Shown here: piece by piece, positions 7,950 to 15,919 of the stretch
Numbering within the stretch: position 1 is the first letter of the stretch
Layout: each line of letters starts with the position of its first letter
Source: Alistipes sp. CAG:514
GTDB lineage: Bacteria; Bacteroidota; Bacteroidia; Bacteroidales; UBA932
Assembly (NCBI GenBank): GCA_000431015.1
Contig: HF986075.1
Location: 18,375-52,034, forward strand
Length of the DNA: 33,660 nt
Direction: 5' to 3'
Made by a program: the position numbers and the translations under genes
The notes under the pieces: generated by a model
Seen by the model: only the letters and a program-made list of their open reading frames with translations
What the model was told of the DNA's origin: nothing
Database searches by the model: none

Positions 7950-8209
7950 AAGGTGACCTCGACAGGCCATTATATGACTTGAAGCGACCGGTGGAAAGTG
8001 TAAAGTTTCTTTACAGTAAGTGTAAAGATTTCTAACACTTTTGCATATTTATAAAATAAGAATATCCTTGAATGACAATCACTTGAACCTTTTGGCATGG
8101 TAATAGCTTGGCCAAATGACGGTTTTTGCGGAGGGTCGTTGAGCCTGTCGAAACGACTTTCGGTGAAGGTCCGCAAGAAGCGTTATTATATGACAAAAGA
8201 TTTGAGGCA
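7950..8209. other. Upstream region of the orphan permease
   Basis: Holds a perfect hairpin GTAAAG-TTT-CTTTAC (8000-8014) and a direct repeat AAGTGTAAAG (second copy near 8018-8027), then an A/T-rich stretch and the shared-loop hairpin at 8135-8156. No gene is visible and no promoter matches the consensus well. Confidence 0.5.
8135..8156 (+). repeat. Shared-loop hairpin, copy 1 (upstream of FtsX-type permease)
   Basis: Arms GTCGT/ACGAC enclose the 13-nt loop TGAGCCTGTCGAA on the plus strand, 54 bases upstream of the permease ATG. The same loop with different, compensating arms occurs upstream of thyA and of the efflux operon. Confidence 0.75.
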
Positions 8210-10600
8210 ATGAAATATTTCTTTAGGTTTCTGAAGAACAATCCACTCTATGCGGTGATCAATATGGTGGGACTGGCGCTCTCGCTGATGTTCGTGATAC
8301 TGATCGGGGACTACACCTACCGGCAGTTCAGCATCGACAAATGGCACAGGAACCATGAGAGAATCTACGTGCTGGGCACAGAGAACAGGAACTCACTCAT
8401 GTCATGGCCGGACTGCGCCCACTCGCTCAAGGACAGGTACCCGGAGGTGGAAGATGTGTGCTGCGTCTATATGCACAACGGAAAGATAAAGCACGAGGAC
8501 AGAGTCTATGAGGAAGCACAAGGGGACAACGCCGGCAACATAATGCTCGCGGACTCCAATTTCTTCAGATTCTTTGATTTTAAGATGATAGAAGGAGACC
8601 GTGAGACCGCTCTGGACAGCCCTGAGAAATGCGTTGTCACAGAGTCTCTTGCCAAAGCCTTGTTCCCGGACGGCAACGCTCTCGGTCAGCCGCTTCAAAT
8701 CGAGGGAACACGATATGTCTTCGTGAGTGATGACAACGGCAATCCATACGACAGCTCACTTGTCTACACCGTGTCAGGGGTCATCAAGGATCTGGACAAG
8801 ACCGTGCTGCTGAACGAGACTGCGGTCATCGCCAATTTCGAACGCGCACCGCAGGTTCTCGGCTACAGACTCCGCAACGACCTGATGGTCAGCGGGCCGT
8901 TGGGTTCGACATTGTCCTTCCTGATGATGAGGCCGGGAGCCAACCTCGACGACAAGATCGATGACCTGACCGACTACTGTACCGAGAATATTCCTATGTT
9001 CGACTTCTACGGCAAGACCAGCGCCACCCTCATCCCGCTCGACGGCCTGATGTTCGCGCCGCAGAACAACGGAGCGGGTCTTCAGACAGGCGACAAGAGC
9101 CTTTTAGGAATATTGCTGGCCGTTGTTCTGGCAATACTGATGTTCGCCGTCACCAACTACATAAACCTTACGGTCGCCAACACCGGCTTCCGGGCAAAGG
9201 AAATGGCCACCAGAAGGCTTCTCGGAAGCAATGGCTTAGGAATATCCTTGGAGCTGATCGGGGAATCCACATTGATGGTGTTCATCTCGTTCATCATCGG
9301 CGGGGCGTTGGCCCTGTTGCTTGAGGACAAGATGGCCGTTCTTTTCAAAGGAAAGATTGACATCCTCAAGGACATCAACCTCGCCACAGTCTCGGTCAGC
9401 CTCGTCTTCATCATCCTGACAGGAGTGATCTCGGGAATAATGCCTACCGTCTCGCTCTCCAGGTACAAGCCGATAGATGTCGTGAAAGGATCGTTCCGCT
9501 ACCATTCCAAGATGGTGCTCAGCAGGATATTCATAATCCTTCAGAACGTCATCACGATGACGATGATGGCCGCGACGCTCACCATCCTGCTCCAGATGAG
9601 CCATCTGGTCAAAGCTCCGCTGGGCTACAACACGGAAAACATCTTCCGCGTCAGTTCCGACAACCCCGAGGTTATGCGGAACGCCTTGAAAAGTCAGCCT
9701 TTCGTCCAGGAAATAGGCTCATTCTCAGGCACATCCCTGGACGGGAACTACCGTTCAATGAGACCTCGCAAGGACAGGGACAACAATAACATCTTAACCT
9801 ACCTGTCTACCTGGGATCGAAGCTTCATCGACATTATGGGTATCAAGCTTCTGAAGGACAACCACCTCTCCGGAGATGTGGAATACATCAACGAGGAGCT
9901 CGCGGGGAAAATGGCCCTCAAGGACGGGGATTCCGAAGTGCGATGGGGCGACGGAAGCGTGACGCAGGTCGCCGGCGTGTTCTCCAACTTTCACATGACA
10001 AACATCCTTGACCCTTATCAGCCGTTCATGATCACGGTCAAGGACACGGATGAGATCGAGGATCCTAACTTCATGGTCAAGACAAATGGTGATCCGCTGG
10101 CGTGGAAGAAACTGTGCGACCTGGTCAAAGAGGTTGACGGTTCTACCGAAGACATTGACTGGAAAGTGCAGAGCATCGAGAGCACCATCAAGGCCTCGTT
10201 GAATGAGGAAAAGAATACGATGAGGATCGTGAGCATATTCACAGGTGTCGCCGTCCTCATCTCCATTCTCGGCTTCATCGGGATGTCGCTGTTCTTCATC
10301 AGGCAGCGGAAAAAGGAGATCGGAGTGCGCCGCATTATGGGCAGCACCACGAACGAGGTCCTGTCCCTGCTCCTGACGAAGTTCTGCGCCCCGCTTCTGG
10401 TGTCGTTCATATTCGCCGTGCCGCTCTCCTGGTTCATTATGGACAAGTGGCTGGAAAGTTTCTCGTACCGGATCGGTCTGAGCCCGTGGATATTCATCGC
10501 CTCCGGAGCCGTCTCGCTCCTCATCGCTGTCGTCTCGATCTTCTTCCAGACCCTCCACGCCGCCCACTCCAACCCCGCCGACGTCATCCGCGCGGAATGA
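8210..10600 (+). CDS. FtsX/MacB-type ABC transporter permease (orphan)
   Basis: 796 residues from the ATG at 8210; 28 upstream codons lack family features and include the shared-loop hairpin. It begins MKYFFRFLKNNPLYAVINMVGLALSLMFV (first membrane segment), followed by a periplasmic domain. A first FtsX membrane block follows (LLGILLAVVLAILMFAVTNYINLTV, ATRRLLGSNGLGISLELIGE), then a second periplasmic part and a second FtsX block (VAVLISILGFIGMSLFFIRQRKKEIGVRRIMGSTTNEVLSLL). The EIGVRRIMGS coupling motif normally contacts an ATPase, but none is adjacent. Such large two-FtsX permeases are common in Bacteroidetes and are tied to export of peptides, lipoproteins or antimicrobials. It belongs to the accessory stretch between thyA and folA. 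Confidence 0.85.
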   Translation: MKYFFRFLKNNPLYAVINMVGLALSLMFVILIGDYTYRQFSIDKWHRNHERIYVLGTENRNSLMSWPDCAHSLKDRYPEVEDVCCVYMHNGKIKHEDRVYEEAQGDNAGNIMLADSNFFRFFDFKMIEGDRETALDSPEKCVVTESLAKALFPDGNALGQPLQIEGTRYVFVSDDNGNPYDSSLVYTVSGVIKDLDKTVLLNETAVIANFERAPQVLGYRLRNDLMVSGPLGSTLSFLMMRPGANLDDKIDDLTDYCTENIPMFDFYGKTSATLIPLDGLMFAPQNNGAGLQTGDKSLLGILLAVVLAILMFAVTNYINLTVANTGFRAKEMATRRLLGSNGLGISLELIGESTLMVFISFIIGGALALLLEDKMAVLFKGKIDILKDINLATVSVSLVFIILTGVISGIMPTVSLSRYKPIDVVKGSFRYHSKMVLSRIFIILQNVITMTMMAATLTILLQMSHLVKAPLGYNTENIFRVSSDNPEVMRNALKSQPFVQEIGSFSGTSLDGNYRSMRPRKDRDNNNILTYLSTWDRSFIDIMGIKLLKDNHLSGDVEYINEELAGKMALKDGDSEVRWGDGSVTQVAGVFSNFHMTNILDPYQPFMITVKDTDEIEDPNFMVKTNGDPLAWKKLCDLVKEVDGSTEDIDWKVQSIESTIKASLNEEKNTMRIVSIFTGVAVLISILGFIGMSLFFIRQRKKEIGVRRIMGSTTNEVLSLLLTKFCAPLLVSFIFAVPLSWFIMDKWLESFSYRIGLSPWIFIASGAVSLLIAVVSIFFQTLHAAHSNPADVIRAE

Positions 10601-10704
10601 CATCCTTAGGTTCATCTTACCAGCAACCTGCGCCATAGCAAAAACAGGATTGGGGCACATAAAAGGTGTCAACCACTTGATTTTTGCAATACTATTATTA
10701 TATT

Positions 10705-10719
10705 CGCAACATAGTTGCG
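10705..10719. promoter_or_regulatory. Dyad upstream of the AAA_14 ATPase
   Basis: Perfect inverted repeat CGCAAC-ATA-GTTGCG, 50 bases before the ATPase start, with another CCGCAACC at about 10736-10743. A plausible operator; no consensus -7/-33 pair is evident near it. Confidence 0.35.
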
Positions 10720-10768
10720 GTTATTATTAAAAAATCCGCAACCCTACAGAACGAAAACAATTAATGCT

Positions 10769-11908
10769 ATGTATAATAGAATATTTGATATAGATAGCCG
10801 TCTTGATGAAGGAATGTTCCTTTTCGGCGCTCGTCAGGTAGGGAAATCCACGCTTCTCAAAGAGAAGTTTAAGGATGCGGTGTATTTTGATTTGCTTGAT
10901 TCGGATCTGCGAAAGCGCCTTCAACGCAAACCGGAACTATTCAAAGAGGCCCTTGACAAATACCCCGAAAAGACACTTGTGATAGTTGATGAGATTCAAA
11001 AAGTGCCGGATCTTTTGGACACGGTTCATAGTTTGATGGTCGAGAAAGGCCTCTATTTCATACTGAGCGGTTCAAGTGCCAGAAAACTGAAAAAGAGAGG
11101 AGCGAACACACTTGGTGGACGCGCCATCCCAGAAACCTTGTTTCCTCTTGTAAGTGCCGAAATTCCGGATTATGACCTTTCCCGAGCCATACAAAACGGA
11201 ATGATTCCAAGGCATTATATGGTAAACAATGCAGAAAGGCGATTGAAAGGATATGTCGAAGTGTACCTCAAAGAAGAGATTCTTGAGGAGGCAGCCGTCA
11301 AAGACATCGGTATATTCGAAAGATTTATGGAGGTGGCGGCGATAAGCGACGGCGAGATCATCAACTATGAAAACATCGCGTCAGATTGTGGCGTGGCCGC
11401 GAACACCGTCAAGGCATATTTCCAAATCCTCTATGACACGCTCATAGGCTATGAGATTCCTGCCTACCGGAAAGTGATCAAAAGAAAGTTGACGCAAGCC
11501 CCGAAGTTTTACTATTTCGATGTAGGAATAGTCAATTATCTGATGGGAAGGAATAATCTGAGAGCAGGCACTCCTGAATATGGCCACGCATTTGAACATC
11601 TTGTGATGCAGGAACTTATCGCATACTTGGGTTACAACGACAAGAAAAAGGATCTTTCATATTGGCACACATATTCAGACATTGAGGTAGATGCCATCCT
11701 CGGTGACGCCAAAGTGGCGATTGAGATAAAATCCACCGATGATGTTCAAACCAAGCACAAGACAGGACTCAACCGCTTTTCCGAAGAACATCCGGAAGCA
11801 AGGCTGATTCTGGTGTCCACCGACCGGCTCACACGAAAAACCGGGAATATCGAACTCATCTACGTGTGTGACTTCTTTAAGATGCTTTGGGCCGGTGAGA
11901 TCTATTAG
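10769..11908 (+). CDS. AAA_14/DUF4143 family ATP-binding protein
   Basis: 379 residues from the ATG at 10769. Walker A is FGARQVGKSTLL near residue 20, Walker B is TLVIVDEIQKV, and ILSGSSARKLK is the sensor-like strand, together an AAA_14 domain. The C-terminal half (about residues 190-379) is DUF4143-like, with a small winged-helix segment (ISDGEIINYENIASDCGVAANTVK) and FEHLVMQELIAYLG followed by a PD-(D/E)xK-like strand pattern (DIEVDAILGDAKVAIEIKST). The D...E-x-K arrangement suggests a nuclease-like fold. Function in the cell is unknown; these genes are numerous, patchily distributed and frequently found with accessory DNA. The gene is visibly more A/T-rich than its neighbours, consistent with transfer. 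Its length is normal for the family, so it is probably intact. Confidence 0.85.
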   Translation: MYNRIFDIDSRLDEGMFLFGARQVGKSTLLKEKFKDAVYFDLLDSDLRKRLQRKPELFKEALDKYPEKTLVIVDEIQKVPDLLDTVHSLMVEKGLYFILSGSSARKLKKRGANTLGGRAIPETLFPLVSAEIPDYDLSRAIQNGMIPRHYMVNNAERRLKGYVEVYLKEEILEEAAVKDIGIFERFMEVAAISDGEIINYENIASDCGVAANTVKAYFQILYDTLIGYEIPAYRKVIKRKLTQAPKFYYFDVGIVNYLMGRNNLRAGTPEYGHAFEHLVMQELIAYLGYNDKKKDLSYWHTYSDIEVDAILGDAKVAIEIKSTDDVQTKHKTGLNRFSEEHPEARLILVSTDRLTRKTGNIELIYVCDFFKMLWAGEIY

Positions 11909-11915
11909 ATCGCAA

Positions 11916-11961
11916 AACCTTGACAGAAGCAAATACAAAGTTAAATGCTCCTGTCAAGGTT
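11916..11961 (+). terminator. Stem-loop after the AAA_14 ATPase
   Basis: AACCTTGACAG (11916-11926) pairs perfectly with CTGTCAAGGTT (11951-11961), starting eight bases after the stop. Only AAATTA follows, so it is a strong 3' hairpin but a poor U-tract terminator. Confidence 0.5.
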
Positions 11962-12040
11962 AAATTACACTACGAAGGAAGCATTTTATGGAGAATATGC
12001 TCCCGTTGAATTTCGGTGTCCGAACTAAAGGAAGAACCAA

Positions 12041-12101
12041 AGCAAATACTTTGCTGAATCCCGCTTTTCGGGAGACTTTTAGCGTAAAATATTCTCTACG
12101 C
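12041..12101. repeat. Three tandem mini-hairpins next to the ATPase remnant
   Basis: AGCAAA-TAC-TTTGCT (12041-12055), TCCCG/CGGGA (12059-12073) and GCGTA/TACGC (12082-12101) follow each other within 61 bp, just 3' of the remnant reading leftward. They may be the remains of its transcription terminator region. Confidence 0.45.
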
Positions 12102-12238
12102 AAAGAGATCGTCCATCACCACATGGGACTGCACTGCATCGGAGTACATATTCTCCTTCACGCCGTAGGAGGTGACCATTGTTATGAGAATGGACTTTCT
12201 GGTTCCGGTCTCACCCGATGGATTGTCACAAAAACACA
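12096..12238 (-). pseudogene. C-terminal remnant of an AAA-type ATPase gene
   Basis: A minus-strand frame of 47 codons reads MCFCDNPSGETGTRKSIL, then ITMVTSYGVKENMYSDAVQ and SHVVMDDLFA before a TAG at 12096. The ITM(V)TSYGVKxNxYSxxVQ...VVMDDLF ending is what I recognise as the C-terminus of Bacteroides ATP-binding proteins of the AAA/DUF234-like type. Everything upstream (Walker motifs, more than 300 residues) is missing; the frame runs into 23-bp repeats at its 5' end. It differs from the intact ATPase just before it, so it is a separate, older insertion. Confidence 0.6.
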
Positions 12239-12291
12239 TGATGAAATGTCACAAAAACTACAAATGAAATACATCAAAAATTACAAATGAA
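12223..12291. repeat. Three degenerate 23-bp tandem repeats
   Basis: Copies at 12223-12245, 12246-12268 and 12269-12291 share the pattern T-G/A-(T/C)-CA-C/T-CAAAAA-n-TACAAATGAA. They mark the truncated 5' end of the ATPase remnant. A partial fourth copy may follow. Confidence 0.6.
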
Positions 12292-12346
12292 TTACAACAA
12301 ATACTTAAAATACGTGAATCATTCCTAATTGTGTGTGTAGAAAGAT

Positions 12347-13456
12347 CTATTGATCCTCGGCCAGAATGTAACTGGTATTCTTGCTACCTTCCTCTCCTTT
12401 CACCAAGATTCCCTTCTCAATCAAATCATTGATGTCACGAAGGGCGGTGGCTTGCGAGGTCTTGCAGATTTTTGCCCACTTCACGGTTGTGAGTTTGCCG
12501 TCGAATCCATCCCATAAGCGGTTCACGACCTTGACTTGGCGCTCATTCATCGCCACGTCACGATGCTCCTGCCAGAACATGGACTTCTTCACTACGCGAC
12601 TGACGATGTCTACGCTGAGTTCCATTGCATCCTTAAGTGTCTGAAGGAACCACTCGAGCCACAGGGTAATATCAACATCTCCTATCGTAGTGCTTTCCAG
12701 TGCATCGTAGTAGCCGTTCTTATTCCTAAGAATTTCAGCTGACATACTATAGTAGCGATGAGGCATCCCGTCAGCCCTGGCCAGCAGCATATCGGTGATG
12801 GTCCTTGTCAGACGGCCATTTCCGTCATCAAACGGATGGATGGCAACGAACCACAGGTGAGCGATGGCTGCTTTCAGGACAGGATCGGTATTGTTCTCAT
12901 TATTGACCCAATCCAAGTACAGGGCCATTTCCTTGGGAACATCCGCCGAAGCCGGGGCTTCGTAGTGAACCTTTTCCTTTCCAGATGCCCCGGAGACAAC
13001 TTGCATGGGTTCTTCTCCAACCCTCCAACCTGCCACCGTTATCGGATGAATACCGCTACGCCCCGTGGGGAACAAAGCGGCATGCCAATTGAACAGACGC
13101 TGTTCGGTCAGCTCCTCGGAGTAATTGCGGACGGCGTCAATCATTACCTGAACTACACCTTCGGTATAGTGATCCGGCTCCGGGAGACCTTCCGTGGGAA
13201 TACCGAGATGCCTCGCTACCGATGAACGCACCCTGTCTGCATTCAACAGAATTCCTTCTATCTCATTGGATCTGATAACGTCTTCAGTCATTACGTCCAG
13301 AGACGTCTTGGATTGAATATCAAACCCCAGGCCGCCCATCATACCGGCGATTCGACCTTCCAAAAGACGCACTTCGGAAAGCAGGTTCAATATTTTGTCG
13401 GACTCCCAACGGAATCTGGGCCAACCGGGGTATTGCCATATGTAGTACGGTCTCAT
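12347..13456 (-). CDS. Fic family protein (AMPylation-type, DUF4172 N-terminus)
   Basis: 369 residues from the ATG at 13456. The IWQYPGWPRFRWESDKI start is the DUF4172-type N-terminus. SNEIEG (about residue 75) fits the inhibitory helix motif (S/T)xxxE(G/N), so activity should be self-restrained. The core is AIAHLWFVAIHPFDDGNGRLTR, a perfect HxFx(D/E)GNGRxxR motif for transfer of a nucleotide monophosphate to a protein hydroxyl. The C-terminus (NERQVKVVNRLWDG...TVKWAKICKTSQATALRDINDLIEKGIL) is a winged helix, so it may also bind DNA. An ATG seven codons upstream (13477) overlaps the -7 box and is unlikely to be used. No separate antitoxin gene is adjacent, which fits a self-inhibited class. 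Target unknown. Confidence 0.9.
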   Translation of the reverse strand: MRPYYIWQYPGWPRFRWESDKILNLLSEVRLLEGRIAGMMGGLGFDIQSKTSLDVMTEDVIRSNEIEGILLNADRVRSSVARHLGIPTEGLPEPDHYTEGVVQVMIDAVRNYSEELTEQRLFNWHAALFPTGRSGIHPITVAGWRVGEEPMQVVSGASGKEKVHYEAPASADVPKEMALYLDWVNNENNTDPVLKAAIAHLWFVAIHPFDDGNGRLTRTITDMLLARADGMPHRYYSMSAEILRNKNGYYDALESTTIGDVDITLWLEWFLQTLKDAMELSVDIVSRVVKKSMFWQEHRDVAMNERQVKVVNRLWDGFDGKLTTVKWAKICKTSQATALRDINDLIEKGILVKGEEGSKNTSYILAEDQ

Positions 13457-13474
13457 ATCTCGCTCATTTTTCTG

Positions 13475-13482
13475 CAAAAATA
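13475..13482 (-). promoter_or_regulatory. -7 box of the Fic gene
   Basis: Minus strand TATTTTTG, an exact TAnnTTTG match, 19 bases upstream of the ATG at 13456. It overlaps the alternative ATG at 13477. No good TTTG at -33. Confidence 0.45.
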
Positions 13483-13583
13483 AGCAAATGAAGCGAATCT
13501 TACGACTATTCTCTTCAAATTTTGATTAGAATATGGGTGTGATTCACTTCGTCTACCATAACAAATAGGGCAGTTACCTGCAT

Positions 13584-13616
13584 AAAAAAACCTCTGTAAT
13601 CAAATGACTGCAGAGG
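13584..13616 (-). terminator. Minus-strand terminator of the decayed gene downstream of thyA
   Basis: On the minus strand CCTCTG (13611-13616) and CAGAGG (13591-13596) form a stem closing a 14-nt loop, followed by seven T's (13590-13584). Confidence 0.75.
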
Positions 13617-13672
13617 GTTCGGATTAGGGTAAGCATGGCTTCTGCCCTGCTCTTTGGCTACTCACCCGCGGT

Positions 13673-13920
13673 TCAGGTGACGGAAGCCAGCATGATGCCG
13701 GACTTCTCGCCAGTGGCGCTGTTCACGAAGTAGTAACGGAAGAACACCTTGGGAGCGCCGGCACCCAGTGCTCGAAGATGCCGCAGTACGCGCTGTAGTC
13801 GTATACTCTCTTTTCAGCTCGCGCAAGGCCTTGGGCCTCGACGAAAGAGCCAGGCTTGAAGACGTCCTTGTCCGCGTGAGGAAGGGCAAAGACGGGAAGG
13901 TCTCCAATACTCCGGTGCAC
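13673..13920 (-). pseudogene. Unknown gene, frameshifted C-terminal remnant
   Basis: Two minus-strand frames overlap. The first reads VHRSIGDLPVFALPHADKDV, FKPGSFVEAQGLARAEKRVY, then DYSAYCGIFEHWVPALP. The second takes over near 13755 with APKVFFRYYFVNSATGEKS and GIMLASVT, then stops at 13673. The two halves look like one protein (the frame change falls in a run around GGCGCTCCCAAGG). It has no convincing start and no family I recognise. It lies in the same direction as thyA, 58 bp behind it, and in front of a good terminator, as though it once ended the operon. Confidence 0.5.
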
Positions 13921-13978
13921 TGTCTTGTCGTGTGCCTTAAATCAGAGCCTATGGAGGCACTTATGCAAAGGCGGACGA

Positions 13979-14773
13979 TCAGACCGCGACAGGGGCCTTG
14001 ATGGCCGGCCAGGGGTCGTAGCCTTCGAGGGTGAAGTCTTCGTACTTGAAATCGAAGATGGACTTCACATCTGGGTTGATGCGCATTGTCGGGAGCGGGC
14101 GGGGCTCACGGGAGAGCTGCTCGCGGACCTGATCGAAATGGTTCAGGTAGATGTGGGTGTCGCCGGTGGTGTGGATGAAGTCGCCGGGCTTCAGGCCGCA
14201 GACGTGGGCTATCATCATCGTGAGCAATGCGTAGGAGGCGATGTTGAACGGAACACCGAGGAAGGTGTCGGCGCTGCGCTGATAGAGCTGGCAGGAAAGC
14301 TTGCCTTCGGCCACATAGAACTGGAACAGGCAGTGGCAAGGAGGGAGAGCCATCTTGTCCACCTCTCCGGGATTCCAGGCGGTGACGAGCATTCGTCTCG
14401 AATCAGGATTGTTCTTGATCATATTCACCACCTGTGTGAGTTGGTCGATGGATCGGCCGTCGGGTGCCGGCCAGGAGCGCCATTGGTGGCCATAGACAGG
14501 GCCAAGGTCACCGTTCTCGTCGGCCCATTCGTCCCAGATGGAGACCCCGTGATCCTTGAGGTACTTGATGTTGGTGTCGCCGGCGATGAACCACAGAAGT
14601 TCATAAATGATAGATTTCAAGTGAACTTTCTTGGTGGTCAGAAGCGGGAATCCTTCGGAGAGGTCGAAGCGCATCTGGTAGCCGAAGACGCTCTTGGTGC
14701 CTACGCCGGTGCGGTCGTGCTTGACCACGCCGTCGGTCATTATGTGACGCAGAAGATCCTGATACTGTTTCAT
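13979..14773 (-). CDS. thyA: Thymidylate synthase
   Basis: 264 residues, the standard ThyA length. It starts MKQYQDLLRHIM and contains HDRTGVGTKSVFGYQMRFDL (phosphate-binding Arg), ELLWFIAGDTN, the catalytic Cys in LPPCHCLFQFYV, and QRSADTFLGVPFNIASYALL. It methylates dUMP to dTMP using methylene-tetrahydrofolate, releasing dihydrofolate for FolA. It is the last intact gene of a minus-strand operon after galM (86-bp gap). The gap contains a shared-loop hairpin (14804-14832) and a GAATATTC octamer ending five bases upstream of the ATG. Confidence 0.97.
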   Translation of the reverse strand: MKQYQDLLRHIMTDGVVKHDRTGVGTKSVFGYQMRFDLSEGFPLLTTKKVHLKSIIYELLWFIAGDTNIKYLKDHGVSIWDEWADENGDLGPVYGHQWRSWPAPDGRSIDQLTQVVNMIKNNPDSRRMLVTAWNPGEVDKMALPPCHCLFQFYVAEGKLSCQLYQRSADTFLGVPFNIASYALLTMMIAHVCGLKPGDFIHTTGDTHIYLNHFDQVREQLSREPRPLPTMRINPDVKSIFDFKYEDFTLEGYDPWPAIKAPVAV

Positions 14774-14803
14774 TTGTGAATATTCTAAATTGCAATAGTC
14801 ATT

Positions 14804-14832
14804 TCGGTCACTTTGGCAGGCTCGGTGACCGA
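14804..14832 (-). repeat. Shared-loop hairpin, copy 2 (upstream of thyA)
   Basis: Minus strand arms TCGGTCAC/GTGACCGA enclose the 13-nt loop CGAGCCTGCCAAA, 31 bases upstream of the thyA start. A partial second copy of GGCTCnGTGACCG follows at 14842-14854. Confidence 0.75.
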
Positions 14833-14859
14833 AGCGTGTATGGCTCAGTGACCGGCCTC

Positions 14860-15912
14860 CTACTTCCTGACTGAGAACGCCCAGATGATGGCCTCGCTGA
14901 AGGTCTCGCCCGGACGAAGCACGGTCGTAGGGAACTCAGGCTTGTTCGGCGAATCAGGGCAGTGCTGACACTCGATGGCCACACCTTCATAGTCGTGGTA
15001 GCCACGTCCGCACTTTCCGGCAGGACAGCCCTCAAGCCAGTTGCCCGTGTAGATCTGCACGGCCGGCTGGGTGGTCAGCACCTCAAGCTGACGACCGCTT
15101 GCAGAAGAGTACAGCTGAGCGGCGGTCTGAAGTTGTCCTGGCTCGTAGTCATTGATCATGAAGCAGTTGTCGTAGCCCTTGCCGTAGTTCAAGGCAGGGA
15201 AGTCAGCCTTTATCTCAGCACCGATTATCTTGAACTCCTGGAAGTCCATCGGAGTTCCGGCCACCGGATCAGCCTCGCCGACCGGAATCAGAGTCTCGTC
15301 GGTCGGCAGATAGACAGCCGCATTGAGCCTCAGTTCGTGGTCAAGAATATTCCCGTTACCCTCTCCGTCAAGGTTGAAGTAGGCATGGTTGGTAAGGTTC
15401 ACGACAGTTGCCTTGTCGGTCTGAGCCGTGAATGTCAACTTCAACGCATTGTCCTCGCTCCACTCGTAGTGGGCGACAACCTTCAGATTGCCGGGATAAC
15501 CAGCCTCTCCGTCCTGCGAAAAGTACTGGAACTCAACGGCTTTCCTCTCGGCGCGGCTTTCCCAGACCTGATTCTGGAATCCTTCAGGGCCGCCGTGCAG
15601 ATGGTTCGGGCCGTTGTTGACCGGCAATGAATATTCCACCCCGTCAAGCGTGAACTTGCCGAGCGCTATGCGGTTGGCGTAGCGTCCCGGGCACTTTCCG
15701 GCGCAAGGGCCGTCGGCGAAATAATCCTCAGGCTTGGTATAGCCCAAAACAACATCGGCGATCTTTCCATCCTTGTCCGGAACAGCGATCGAAACGATTC
15801 CGGCGCCTATGCTTGAGAGGCGCACGAACGCGCCGCTTTCATTCTCAAGAGTATAAAGGAATATTTCCTTTCCGTCAGGGGACGTGCCCCAAAGTTCCTT
15901 GGTGATTTTCAT
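14860..15912 (-). CDS. galM: Aldose 1-epimerase (mutarotase)
   Basis: 350 residues, no signal peptide, so cytoplasmic. Conserved active-site blocks are present: PGRYANRIALGKFTLDG, NHLHGGPEGF (first catalytic His), VVNLTNHAYFNLDGEG (second His) and GVAIECQHCPDSPN (catalytic Glu region). It interconverts alpha and beta anomers of galactose, glucose and similar sugars. It starts seven bases after the stop of the DUF5106 lipoprotein gene, so the two are co-transcribed. Nothing in the neighbourhood belongs to a galactose pathway; the operon looks like a housekeeping mixture. Confidence 0.95.
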   Translation of the reverse strand: MKITKELWGTSPDGKEIFLYTLENESGAFVRLSSIGAGIVSIAVPDKDGKIADVVLGYTKPEDYFADGPCAGKCPGRYANRIALGKFTLDGVEYSLPVNNGPNHLHGGPEGFQNQVWESRAERKAVEFQYFSQDGEAGYPGNLKVVAHYEWSEDNALKLTFTAQTDKATVVNLTNHAYFNLDGEGNGNILDHELRLNAAVYLPTDETLIPVGEADPVAGTPMDFQEFKIIGAEIKADFPALNYGKGYDNCFMINDYEPGQLQTAAQLYSSASGRQLEVLTTQPAVQIYTGNWLEGCPAGKCGRGYHDYEGVAIECQHCPDSPNKPEFPTTVLRPGETFSEAIIWAFSVRK

Positions 15913-15919
15913 GTCAGTG

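Noticed and set aside
7743..7982. Repetitive proteins read from array A on both strands
   Set aside because: The 51-bp period keeps frames open by arithmetic. There is no promoter or ribosome signal, and the products are low-complexity with no known family.
9794..10672. Minus-strand frame of 292 codons opposite the permease
   Set aside because: Antisense shadow, with composition (His, Arg, Asp, Glu) produced by reversed membrane codons.
11988..12290. Plus-strand 100-codon frame
   Set aside because: It is antisense to a recognisable ATPase remnant and runs into 23-bp repeats; no protein features.
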